Below, piece after piece: positions 54,701-64,000 of a DNA stretch of 64,000 bases; the first letter of the stretch is position 1, and each line of letters starts with the position of its first letter. Made by a program: the position numbers and the translations under genes. Below the pieces are notes generated by a model that worked only from the letters and a program-made list of their open reading frames with translations, searched no databases and was not told the origin of the DNA. The stretch comes from Terfezia claveryi (Eukaryota > Ascomycota > Pezizomycetes > Pezizales > Pezizaceae). Where the stretch lies: NCBI GenBank assembly GCA_015179025.1, contig WHUX01000008.1, positions 736,667 to 800,666 on the forward strand. Reading direction: 5' to 3'.

Positions 54701-55444
54701 CAGTACCTAAGGGCGTACATCAATTATCAGCAGAATAACTGGATTTCGTTGCTGGCGACCTACAAGTTCTCCGCCAACAACCACTTCTCTGAGACCCTGA
54801 AGACCTCCGCATTCCTGGCCAATTATGGCTGGCACCCTCAGTTCGTAGACTCCCTGGCACCTCTACGCAAGGCTAGGGAGAATGCCCCAGCCAAGGACTT
54901 CGCAACAGAGATTACAAAACTCCATGCTACCTTGAAGGCTGAGTTGGCCTATACCCAAGCCAGGCAAGCGGAGTATGCCAATAGGTCCTGGTTGCCAGCT
55001 CCTAAATACTACCCAGGGTACTAAGTATGGCTATCCAGCAGACACTTCCGAACAGAACGGCCCTCCTGCAAACTGGACCATAAGTTCTTAGGCCCCTTCG
55101 AGGTGCTAGGCGCTGTAGGCACTCATGCCTATCGATTGAGGTTTCCCAAGGACATCAAACGCCATCCGGTTGTTCATGTCTCGAAGATCGAGCCAGCCGC
55201 GGACGATCCTCTTCCAGGTCAAAGGCATCCGCCACCTCGTCCCATAGTGATTGCAGGAGAAGAGGAGTAGGAGGTTGAAGAGGTACTGGACTCCAGGAAG
55301 CGCTATGGACGAGTTCAGTACAAGGTCAAATGGTTAGGGGACGAGGAGACCACCTGGCAACGAGCAGAGGATCTAGAAAACGCCCCTGACCTGGTCACCC
55401 TATTCCACCAGCGTTACCCTCTCAAGCCTCGCCCAGCTGAATAA
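51735..55444 (+). pseudogene. pol: Ty3 pol (protease-RT-RNase H-integrase-chromodomain), five stops and a frameshift
   Basis: The protease keeps the Asp, but the usual Cys/Ser is Tyr (VDYGASG). The frame changes near 52000-52020, then a TAG at 52076. RT: KLDLRGAYNLVRM, MPFGLTNAP and catalytic YLDDILIYS. RNase H: VETDASDY and CNYEIYDKELMAIG, with stops at 53636 (TGA) and 53999 (TGA). Integrase: HHCC zinc region (HYDTLAAGHSG, CHVCKHAK), core D in LTIDFVTRL, D in LDRGPQFVADF, E in HPQTDGQSE. Stops follow at 55022 (TAA) and 55268 (TAG), the latter just before the chromodomain (RYGRVQYKVKWLGDEETTWQ). Several codons look like RIP-type transitions (for example SDY where SDH is usual). Confidence 0.93.
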
Positions 55445-55627
55445 TAATTTTGTCTTGTCTTTGTTGATTTGGAGTTGGAATTATGATTGTTGTTTCTGTT
55501 GTTGTCAGGTTGTTCGTAGTTGGGGTTTTTGTCCTTACCTTGTTGTTGTTGTTTCCTGTGTTGATTTTGCCGGTTATTGTGCCCAGGCCTCCTAGTCGGT
55601 GAAGCTCCAAGCCTAAAGGGGAGATAG

Positions 55628-56127
55628 TGTCACAACCGTCCTTTCCTAGCCAGGTTTGAGAGTCGGACGGGATTCCGTCCGACTCTCATTATTGTTGATT
55701 GATATCGTTATTATCTCAGTTCCCGAGATAAGGGGTCTTGGAAACCTTATTCCTTCCGGTAGCCTTGGCCAGGAAGGAAGCCTATATATATAGCTTGCTC
55801 TCTCTGCCCTCTCATTAGATTCCCATCCAACATCTTGTATACTTAATACAGGACCTTGTCTCTTCGTGAAGGTGTACCTCCCTTGTACACCCCCTCGTCT
55901 TGCCTTGTCCCATGAATAACTCTGCAGCATAGCTGCCCCCCTCCGACACATACGGCAACTGCCTCCGCATGTCTCGTGCTCCTTGCTCTCTGCTCCTCTT
56001 ACCTCTTGCCCTTGCCCCTAGCCTTTCCCCTGATCACACACGTAGCGTTCCTACATGTGTGTTACCTTGTTCCTGTCCTCACCCCGGCGTACCCCTTGGT
56101 CGCCTTGTCCCTAAAGCCCTCGTTACA
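55628..56127 (+). repeat. 3' LTR (500 bp)
   Basis: Begins TGTCACAACCGTCC and ends CCTCGTTACA. Immediately preceded by the polypurine tract and followed by TCTGC. Confidence 0.95.
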
Positions 56128-56192
56128 TCTGCTACAAAATCTACTCCGAAATCTGCTCCAAAATCTGCTCCGAAATCTGCTCTAGTGCTAAA
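56128..56192. repeat. 11-bp minisatellite, right part
   Basis: Continuation of the TCTGCTCCAAAA/TCTGCTCCGAAA array interrupted by the Ty3 insertion. Confidence 0.85.
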
Positions 56193-57098
56193 ATTCCAGA
56201 GCTGTTAGCATATGCATAGCCTATTTTAGTATAGTTATAAGCTACATTTTTGCACTACTATATCACAATAGTATTCTTGACAATATAATAGCGACCATTT
56301 TTAGTCTCTACAATACTTACTAAAGCAACGGTATTCTGAACAATACAGTGGCGAATATTTTAGTCTCCATAATATTTACTAAAGCAATAGTATTCCAGAC
56401 AATATATACTATGTGCTATACAACACTACTAAAATAAAGTTGTCTTATGTATACGGAAATAAATAGGAGTTACCAACTAACATTAAAGTATCTACAATAA
56501 CATAGGAATGCGACAGCGCTGCTTATGCAATAACATCCCCCTTTTTAGTACAGTACCTATATAGGTAATGCAAGTTGCAACACAGAGTACCTCTTGAGAT
56601 AAGAAGTTATGCAGGTCATGTATAGCAACACTAACAGATGAATGGCCACTAAAGGAACACCTCACCTGATATAAGTGTGTGTGAATAATATAAGTGTATA
56701 AGACTGTTAGACAATACAAACATATAAGTGAGTACATAAGTATAGTATAAATATGAGTATATAAATATATATAAAATATTCTTCAATAGGTTCTACCTCT
56801 CAAGAGATATAACATACAGATAACTCTCATTACAAGTATACTAGATATAAGCATATATTGGTTACAAGTATACTTTTAGCAGTCCTATATAGTAAATAAA
56901 TATATTTCTCTTACTAGAATATTCTTATTTTTTTTTCTTAGTCACTATATATATATTTGTAATAAAAGAAGTACTAAACTATAACTAGAGGTTTATTAAT
57001 AAGAAACACTTGTAGCATGTAGAGGTTATATAAGCTAAGAATGAGAGAATTATTGCAAATCCCCTATTTTTAGCTTATCTATACTTTAGGGGATCCTC
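56193..57098 (-). repeat. AT-rich DNA with an inverted, decayed copia LTR
   Basis: The segment near 56605-56690 matches the 3' part of the copia LTR at 27862-28270 in inverted orientation (GCAACACTAACAG, GAATGGCCACTAAAGGAACA, ACCTGATATAAG). The remainder to about 57000 is very AT-rich and may be the rest of that LTR after heavy C-to-T change. No gene seen. Confidence 0.55.
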
Positions 57099-57462
57099 TG
57101 TCATGGCTCACTAAACATAGACTAAAACTGTGAACTCATTGGACTGAAACTACAAACTCGTTGGAATGTATAGGTACTTAGGTATTATTGTAAACTTGCA
57201 GAGATTGATTCCTATATCAGTATCCCCAATCCTACTCACTTGTATTCTCTTTCTTTATGCAATATCCTGTATCTTAGCTATACTGAATACATACATACAT
57301 TCCTCCTTATTATAGGATCCCTCTATATCATATCCATAATTTATACCCAAAGTACTCTCTAAAATAAGCTCATAGCCATCACTCTATTATACTATGTTGA
57401 ATACCTAATTATTCTACCAAGCGAACCTATAGTCAAATAAACTCATAGCTATATCCACAGCC

Positions 57463-58662
57463 ATGTCCTCTGCCACACTGCTTCCACAGATTACCCAGCT
57501 GCTTGCCCATTGGCAAGTACCTCAGAACCCTACCGATATCATGAACGAACTAGTCCATGATAGTCGCACTCTCCTCACTACACTAGGTCCAGTAATAGTG
57601 GACCTGATAACCCAGGTTGAGACCTTCACAGCCCAAGTCCCCCTACCGACACAACAAACCACAGATCTACACCCATAAATCCAAGACCTTCAGGATGAAC
57701 AACAAGTAGCACTAGATCATGCTACTGTCCAACAACAAGCCATAGACGATTTATGAATACAACTCATAGAAGCCCGATTAATAGCCGCTGCTCTAGCTAG
57801 AACTGCCCCTACTGCAGTATCATGAGAAAAGATACCCAAGCCAAAAGAATTCAATGAAAGTTGCAGCAAACTCCAAGCTTTCTTAACCCAACTACACTTG
57901 CATACTGCAACTTTCACTGATGAACAAGCCAAGCTCCATCTGGCTATTAATTGCCTTACTGGAGAAGCGCTGGACCATGCTCGCATGTATGTGCAGAATG
58001 ACCGAGTGGATTTGACTGATCTCAATACATTAATTATAGTTTTAGAAAATGCCTTTGGCAACTCCAATAGGATTACGGAGACCGAATCCAAGCTTAGCAT
58101 AATCTAGCAAGGAGCTCGAGATTTCTCTACCTATTATGCCGAATTCCAATGATATGCAGCTGAAGTTGTATGGGATACTATTTCTAGGCTGGCTGCTCTA
58201 AAGTGAGGATTAGCTTACCATCTCAAGAATAATCTAATTACGGTATGCCCCCAACCTACAATATTAGCAGAATTTAGTACTCTCTATAATGACCTTGATA
58301 CTAGCTGACACCAACTACAAGGTGAATCTTACCGATCTACAGCCCTATCTCAACAGCACCGACCTACACCAAGAACACAGGCAGTTACAGCTGCCCCAGC
58401 AACCCCTCCATCTACCATATCTACTGCCAATAGGACTGCCCCAGACCCCATAGACCTCTCAGCTAACTGCCACTGCCTTTCCCTAGAAGAATGAGCCAGA
58501 AGGCTGGCAGAAGGGCGTTGTTACCACTGTGGAGGAGTGGGACATATGGCTAGAGAATGTCTCTTAAACAATAAGCCTATATGTGCAGCTGAGGTTCAGC
58601 TCATACCTCTTACTACTCCTGATACCCTTAATACCCCCGATACCCCTCAAGATTTTCAGTAA
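57463..58662 (+). pseudogene. gag: Ty3 element 2 gag, multiple stops
   Basis: Starts MSSATLLPQITQLLAHWQVP and is related along its length to the gag at 61877. For example FTDEQAKLHLAINCLTGEAL corresponds to YSDEQAKLRLAVNSLAEDAL. The CCHC knuckle CYHCGGVGHMAREC is complete near 58525-58565. At least eight in-frame stops (TGA, TAA, TAG) interrupt it. Confidence 0.9.
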
Positions 58663-58739
58663 CCTCTCAACTGCAGGATTACCCTGTTAAGAGGTCCCTA
58701 CTTTCTTCATCTCTATTTTGTATTTCTAGTTTGTTGTTA

Positions 58740-61363
58740 TAGTCTGAGGTACTTGAGGAGGATATGTTGGATGGTAGTCATATTGTTATTTCAGTGGAAT
58801 TAATAAATGATACCTTATTTATACAAACTCATGTACTTGTAGACTGTAGAGCAACTAGTTATGCTTTTATAGATGAAGATTTTGCGAGTGATCACAACCT
58901 CTCTCGGTATTAGTTCAAGAACCCCAGAACTCTTGAAGTAATAGATGGAAGACCTATAGAATTAGGTACAATAACTTATATCACCCGCCTTCAGATGAAT
59001 ATCAATAGACATTAGGAACAGATCTCGCTCTTTATAACAAAGCTAGAACACTATCTAGTAGTATTAAGCTTACCTTAGCTCAGAAGGCACGATGTTAATA
59101 CCTCTTTTGCCAACAATACTCTTACCTTCGATTTTGACTTTTACCTTAAATGATATTGCTGGAATACAACTACTATTATGGACATATCAATAAACCCTCC
59201 ACAAAAACTTAATATTGCTTTAATAGGAGGAGCAGCTTATTACTACCTCACTAAAGGTTTTAAGAAGAAGCATATTATTGCAGCCTTTTCTCTGACTCTA
59301 TATGAGATCAATCAAGCTTTACAACAGACAGAACGGACCAAATAGAACACAATTAAGGATATGGTACTAACAGAATATCATGAGTTTCTACCTTTATTCA
59401 AAAAAGCAGTAGCAGAAGTACTTTTACTCCATCATCCCTATGATCATAAGATATCACTCAAAGAAGGCTTTACTCCCCTATTTGGCCTACTATACTCAAT
59501 ATCTTGAGCCGAGCTTCAAGCTCTAAAACAGTGGATCCAAAAGAATTTAGCTAAAGGATTTATTAGAGCTTCCTCCGCCCCTGCTGCTATACCTATTTTA
59601 TTTGTCAAAAAGAAAGATGAGTCCCTTAAGCTATGTATGGATTATAGAGGCCTGAATAAAGGCACTGTTAAGAATTGATATCCTCTTTCACTAATCCGTG
59701 AGACTCTTATGAGGCTAAGTAAGGCTCAGTACTATACTACTCTAGATATTAGAGGGGCCTATAATCTACTAAGAATTGCTGAAGGTGATGAATGGAAAAC
59801 AGCATTTTGTACTCAATATGGCCTTTATAAGTCTCTTATTATGCCTTTTGGACTTACGAATACTCCTGCCGATTTTTAGTACTTTATTAATGAGGTCTTA
59901 TATCCTTTTCTAGATGATTTTTACATAGTATATTTAGATGATATTCTTCTATATAGCGATACACTTACAGAGCATAAGGTCCATATTAAAAGAGTTTTGG
60001 AAGTTTTAACCAAAGCAGATCTTCACCTTAAGCTAGAAAAGTGTGAGTTCCACAAGTAAGAAGTGGTATATCTAGGTCTTATTATCTCAGCAGAAGGAGT
60101 TAAGATAGATCCTAAAAAGGTTAAAGTAGTAGTTAATTAGTCTACACCAAAGAATCTTTATGATGTTCATTTATTCTTAGGATTTGCCAACTTTTATAGG
60201 AGATTTATAGAAGGGTATAGCAAGATTATAGCATCTTTAACAAAGCTCATTAAGAAAGATGCTTCCTCCCCATTCAACTGGAATAGTAGTTGTGAACAAG
60301 CCTTTCAACTACTGAAAACCTCCTTTACTACAGCTCCGATATACAAGTACTTTGATCCAGATCTAGGGATTATTGTTGAAATTGATGCTTCCAACTATGT
60401 ATTAGTAGGAATCCTATCCCAATATCATTATGGCATCCTATACTCAGTTGTATTCTTCTCTAAGAAGCATACTCCTGTAGAATGCAACTATAAAATCTAT
60501 AACAAAGAACTTATGGCTATAGTTCGATGCTTTGAAGAATGGAGAGTAGAGCTAGAATCTACAGAACACCCTATTAAAGTTCTTTCAGATCATCATAATC
60601 TTGCATACTTTATGTCTACCAAGCTACTCAACTATAGACAAGCCTGCTGGTCTGAGTTCTTAAGTATGTTTAACTTTAAGATTGTATACCGACCAGGTAA
60701 AGTGAGTACTAAGTTAGATGTACTAACTAAAAGATTTGGAGATCTTTCTAAGGAGGGGAATAAACGCATCAAATTTCAGCATCAACAGGTTCTTAAGCCT
60801 TAAAATTTAATCGCTAGTGCAACTACTACTATTTTGGAAACTCTAGAAGAGTTATTCAAGCAGGTATATGAAAAAGATCTGATACCTACAGATATTCTAC
60901 AACAACTGTGAGAAGGCAAGTAAAGATCTAAGCAGTTATTTCTAGCAGAATGTAAGGAGGAAGCAGGAAGGTTGATATATAGGGACTGCACTTATATTCT
61001 GAACCATATACTATTAAAGCTTCGCCTCATTTAGGACCACTATAAAGTACCTGCAGTAGGTCCCCCAGGGTGCTCTAAGACTCTAGAGCTACTGGCTCAC
61101 CAATATTACTAGTGACACATGCATAAGAAAGTAGACTAGTTCATCTGGAAAAATCATATTTGCCAAAGATTGAGGACCTTACATCATACTCCATTTGGTA
61201 TCTTATGCCTACTCGCCATTCCAGAAAGAGCCTGGTAATATATATCTATAGATTTTATCACAGGGCTTCCTTAGTCTAATAGATAGAATACAATCTTAGT
61301 TGTGGTCTGTAGATTAATAAAAATGTGGTACTTTATCCTATGTAGAGATACCTGCACTGCAGA
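58740..61363 (+). pseudogene. pol: Ty3 element 2 pol, multiple stops, truncated in integrase
   Basis: Protease has VDCRATSYAFID (the Gly of DCGAT is Arg). RT has [24 protein letters not shown] and YLDDILLYS. RNase H has [15 protein letters not shown] and [13 protein letters not shown], followed by an uninterrupted frame at 60513-60803 with [20 protein letters not shown]. Integrase zinc region and first core Asp (ISIDFITGLP) are damaged but visible. The reading ends at CTAEQL, where element 3 has inserted. Many stops and no intact domain boundary. Confidence 0.9.
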
Positions 61364-61368
61364 GCAAC

Positions 61369-61827
61369 TGTCACGGCGTTGATTTACTTGCGAAGTATTT
61401 GACACCCGAACAGGCTTGTTCGAGTGTCAGCGTGGTATTTGACACCCGAACAGGCTTGTTCGAGTGTCAGCGTGGTATTTGACACCCGAACAGACTTGTT
61501 CGAGTGTCAGCTGAGTTGGCGCTGCCAGGCGAGTGTCTTAATACTAGAAGGGATTAGAGAGGTGGATCGCGGAGTATCACCTGCGATCGCAGGTGACGTC
61601 AAGTTAGCCGGGCGCCACTCCTTTGGCCACGGCAATCGTGTATATAGGAAGCAGTAGTTGTCGTTTCTTGTTCTTGTTCCTTACGCAACGTCTTGTATTA
61701 TAACCTTGGTAATACAGACTCTGCCTTTTGTCCTGATACTTCAATCTACGGTTATAGTTTCGTCTTCGTGCGCTCCTTGGAGTCACGTCTTTAGTTATAG
61801 CCACAGCCATCGACTTACGCCGTTACA
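61369..61827 (+). repeat. Element 3 5' LTR (459 bp)
   Basis: Starts TGTCACGGCGTTG and ends CGCCGTTACA. Contains the 3 x 40-bp hairpin repeat and a TGTATATAGGAAG promoter-like box near 61637. Confidence 0.9.
61395..61514. repeat. Three 40-bp repeats, each a hairpin, in the LTR
   Basis: Unit GTATTTGACACCCGAACAGG + CTTGTTCGAGTGTCAGCGTG at 61395, 61435 and 61475. Within each unit GACAC-CGAACA pairs with TGTTCG-GTGTC around a GGCT/GACT loop. The location in the U3 part of an LTR suggests a repeated regulatory site; this is inference. Confidence 0.92.
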
Positions 61828-61876
61828 CTACGTTGCGTCGATACACTCTACTGAGCGCAACCCCTAGCTACGAACA

Positions 61877-63055
61877 ATGACTCAGCCCGTTGTTGAATTG
61901 CCGGCCGCTATTGTTGACCTAGTTCCTCGTTTGCGAACTGCGTTGAACTCAGCAAACCAGGACTACACCGGAATACTCAATGAAACCATTACCCTACTAG
62001 ATCAGCTACTAGGGCTACCAGACCGACGACAAGATGTCGTAAGATTACGAACCCAAGTAACGAACTTAACGAATCAACTCACGGCGCGGCAACAAGAAGA
62101 TACAACCTTACGCACAGCCACTCAAGAGTTACGAAATGAAGTAACTACTCAAGAGACAGTGATTAATGAGCTTCGAACGCAGTTGGAAGATATGAGGGCT
62201 ATCAATGCGACTTTGGCTCGGTTGCAACCAGGAGAAGGAGGGAGTCGTTCAGAAAAGATACCCAACCCAGAAAAATTCTCTGGAAAAGACCGAAATAAGC
62301 TGCGCCCTTTCCTTACCCAACTACGACTAAAGGCTGCTACTTATAGTGACGAACAAGCAAAACTTCGACTAGCAGTAAATTCCTTAGCTGAAGATGCCCT
62401 AGATCAGGTTACCCCTTACGTTGAAAACGATACGGTGAACTTAACCAACCTAGCAGCACTTATTACCATTCTCGAAAATGCATTCGGCGATCCAAATCGA
62501 GTAGCCAACGCAGAGTACAAACTACAAACGATGATTCAGGGGGCCAGGGAGTTCGCTGCCTATTTTGCCGAATTTCAACGATATGCAGCTGAAACGAGTT
62601 GGGGTAATACGGCTAAGTTGGCAACTCTAAAGCGCGGACTTTCCTACCAATTACAACAAGATCTCCTCGCCATACATCCTGAGCCCACGGAGTTTAACGA
62701 GTATGTGGAGGTCTGCCAAAGGCTAGATACTCGTCGCCGCGCGCTACAAACCCAAATGCGTAATCGTGTTGGACCAACGCCCCGAATGATATCACGCCCT
62801 ACCGCTCCCGCTCCAGTTAACCCCCAAATAGTCCAAACTCCCTCTACCTCTACAGCCACGGGTACTCACCCTGGGCCCATGGATTTGTCTGCAGGAAGGA
62901 AGAAGATATCTCCGGAGGAAAAAGCAAAGAGAATGGCTGAAGGGAGGTGCTATTATTGTGGAGGAATGGGACATGGGTTAGAACTTGCCCACACGTACAA
63001 AAACGTACCCTACAAGTTGCCGAAACGGTTATGGAGAATACGAATAAGGGACTAG
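61877..63055 (+). CDS. gag: Ty3 element 3 gag
   Basis: An open frame of 392 codons from MTQPVVELPAAIVDLVPRLR. An N-terminal coiled coil (about 50-115) is followed by the capsid-like core (KFSGKDRNKLRPFLTQLRLK; LITILENAFGDPNRVANAEY; FAAYFAEFQRYAAETSW), the MDLSAGRKKISPEEKAKRMA linker and a zinc knuckle starting CYYCGGMGH. The last Cys is lost in this frame. Restoring it (xRTC) needs a one-base shift near 62982, after which the frame would end at a TAG near 63078. The frame may thus be mutated, or the junction may be a recoding site; a simple deletion is likelier. Confidence 0.9.
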   Translation: MTQPVVELPAAIVDLVPRLRTALNSANQDYTGILNETITLLDQLLGLPDRRQDVVRLRTQVTNLTNQLTARQQEDTTLRTATQELRNEVTTQETVINELRTQLEDMRAINATLARLQPGEGGSRSEKIPNPEKFSGKDRNKLRPFLTQLRLKAATYSDEQAKLRLAVNSLAEDALDQVTPYVENDTVNLTNLAALITILENAFGDPNRVANAEYKLQTMIQGAREFAAYFAEFQRYAAETSWGNTAKLATLKRGLSYQLQQDLLAIHPEPTEFNEYVEVCQRLDTRRRALQTQMRNRVGPTPRMISRPTAPAPVNPQIVQTPSTSTATGTHPGPMDLSAGRKKISPEEKAKRMAEGRCYYCGGMGHGLELAHTYKNVPYKLPKRLWRIRIRD

Positions 63056-63107
63056 AAGTTGGGGAACAGGCAAAAGAGTAGCCTCACCTCAGAAGGATGG
63101 CACTGAG

Positions 63108-63590
63108 TTGAGGCAGGATAAATTTCTGGACTCTTTAAGCATTTCCAGTTCGTCTTTACAGTCTTCAGAGGAAGAGTTTTTGGATGGGAATCACCTTATA
63201 GTTAGTTGTGAATTAAACGATAATGGTTCCAGAATCCATACTCATGCCCTGATAGACTGCGGAGCAACGGGTTATGCATTTATAGACCAGGAATTTGCAA
63301 GCCATCACCAACTCCCCCTTTATAAACTCAATAATCCTCGAACACTAGAAGTCATTGATGGGCGACCAATCGAGTCAGGGACAATCACACACATTAGCAA
63401 GCTAAAGCTAATAATTGATCAGCACCAAGAGGAACTTCCACTGTTTATTACCAAACTAGGCCACTACCCCATAGTATTAGGACTTCCATGGCTACGACGT
63501 CATGATGTGAATATCCGTTTCGCTAAGAACACTGTTACTTTCGACTCCGATTTTGTCTCCACCATTGTTGTGAAAAACCCTCGACCATAA
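63108..63590 (+). CDS. Ty3 element 3 retropepsin region
   Basis: Aspartic protease with catalytic DCGATGYAFID, substrate-loop region EVIDGRPIESGTI and the C-terminal VLGLPWLRRHDV helix, then a linker to RT. First ATG-like start uncertain; it is normally made as part of Pol. The frame closes at a TAA at 63588-63590. RT-connecting sequence continues in another frame. Confidence 0.85.
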   Translation: MRQDKFLDSLSISSSSLQSSEEEFLDGNHLIVSCELNDNGSRIHTHALIDCGATGYAFIDQEFASHHQLPLYKLNNPRTLEVIDGRPIESGTITHISKLKLIIDQHQEELPLFITKLGHYPIVLGLPWLRRHDVNIRFAKNTVTFDSDFVSTIVVKNPRP

Positions 63591-64000
63591 AGGGTATCTC
63601 AATTCCAGTTCCAGAAAACCCCGGAATTGCCCTTATTGCAGGATCAACCTTTAGTCGCCTAGTTAAAAAAGCAAAGCAGGTGGAAACAGCCTTCCGAACA
63701 ACTATCTACGAACTTAACATGGCTTTAAAAGATCCTGAACAACAACCTAAGACGGAGGAGGATAAGATCAAGGAACTAGTGCCTTCTGAATACCACGAAT
63801 TCCTTCCATTATTTAAGAAGGCTATTGCGGAAATCCTCCCCCCCACCGACCTTACGACCATAAAATTCCTCTTAAAGAAGGATTTACTCCCCCCTTTTGG
63901 ACCTCTATACTCCCTATCAAAACCAGAGTTAGAGGCTCTTAAAGTATGGTTAGAAGAAAAACCTGTCCAAAGGATTTATTCGTGCCTCCTCATCTCCCGC
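63591..64000 (+). pseudogene. pol: Element 3 pol continuation (protease-RT linker and RT start), frameshifted
   Basis: After the stop at 63590, another frame reads ISIPVPENPGIALIAGSTFS and KELVPSEYHEFLPLFKKAIA. It then shifts again near 63835-63850 (expected YDHKIPLKEGF appears in pieces), and FGPLYSLSKPELEALKVWLE follows to the window edge. Catalytic RT motifs would lie beyond 64000. Confidence 0.8.

Larger units (their letters stand above)
50003..56127 (+). mobile_element. Complete Ty3 chromovirus, inactive
   Basis: LTRs 50003-50501 and 55628-56127 begin TGTCA and end TTACA. The target duplication TCTGC flanks both ends (49998-50002, 56128-56132). Internal order is gag, protease, RT, RNase H, integrase, chromodomain, then a polypurine tract AAAGGGGAGATAG at 55615-55627. 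Gag and pol carry several stop codons and one frameshift, so it is not autonomous. Confidence 0.95.
57099..61368 (+). mobile_element. Older Ty3 element, heavily mutated, interrupted by element 3
   Basis: A putative 5' LTR starts TGTCATGGCTCAC at 57099 and ends about 57391, followed by CTATGTTGAATAC at the position of the primer site. The gag-to-integrase order is intact, but stops occur throughout, many as TGA or TAG where CGA or CAG is expected. DNA is markedly AT-rich compared with elements 1 and 3. The coding sequence stops inside the integrase core where element 3 begins at 61369; the rest would lie beyond the window. Confidence 0.85.
61369..64000 (+). mobile_element. Younger Ty3 element 3 nested in element 2, cut by the window edge
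   Basis: The 5' LTR 61369-61827 is followed by CTACGTTGCGTCGATAC (primer-site position), gag, protease and the start of RT. The five bases before the LTR are GCAAC; the matching duplication should lie after its 3' LTR beyond 64000. GC content and intact gag indicate a more recent insertion than element 2, to which it is related. Confidence 0.9.

Noticed and set aside
61369..61378. TGTCACGG at the Ty3 element 3 LTR start as another hAT motif
   Set aside because: Only eight bases match (TGTCACGGC), it is an LTR terminus, and it is not clustered.

Overview
The window is nuclear DNA of a filamentous ascomycete. Its genes carry short GT-AG introns (50-100 nt) with CTAAC/CTAAT-type branch sites, encode fungal-type proteins (mitochondrial leucyl-tRNA synthetase, a membrane-anchored thioredoxin, a small KR-rich fungal family) and sit in a short gene island. 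The island is surrounded by very repeat-rich DNA holding Tad-like LINEs, Ty3 chromoviruses, copia, Tc1/mariner, hAT and MITEs. A large TE-bloated genome such as those of Pezizomycetes would fit, but species and class are inference.

Layout. 1-10.3 kb is the gene island: a frameshifted conserved fungal gene (2.1-3.2 kb, +), the NAM2-type mitochondrial LeuRS (4.7-8.0 kb, -), a thioredoxin with a C-terminal membrane anchor (8.3-9.1 kb, -) and, divergently, a two-exon gene beginning MFELPQTKR (9.3-10.3 kb, +). 10.3-29 kb is mostly gene-free and holds degenerate LINE, Ty3, Tc1 and copia pieces, two MITE/foldback elements, and a decayed multi-exon gene resembling OTT_1508-type fungal deaminases (18.4-20.4 kb).

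29.7-56.2 kb is a Russian-doll nest. Inverted arms at 29.75-30.25 kb and 49.1-49.9 kb look like one foldback-type repeat. Inside it lie a 1.65-kb G-rich minisatellite, a nearly intact Tc1 (DD34E) transposase gene, and a second foldback repeat ended by 12-bp minisatellites. That second foldback is interrupted by a complete 12,596-bp hAT-type transposon (35629-48224) with perfect 22-bp terminal inverted repeats and an 8-bp target-site duplication. Besides a damaged hAT transposase, this hAT encodes at least five other genes. One is a clear, divergent histone H3 (ARTKQ N-terminus, full histone fold, two introns). The non-coding parts and introns of the element carry about 40 copies of the 9-mer TGTCACGGA, which I do not see elsewhere in the window. 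A histone-carrying DNA transposon with its own dispersed motif array is the most unusual thing here.

50.0-56.1 kb is a complete Ty3 chromovirus (499/500-bp LTRs, TSD TCTGC, chromodomain at the pol C-terminus) with RIP-compatible stop codons. 57.1-64.0 kb is an older, heavily mutated Ty3 element into whose integrase region a younger related element has inserted; that one runs off the right edge.
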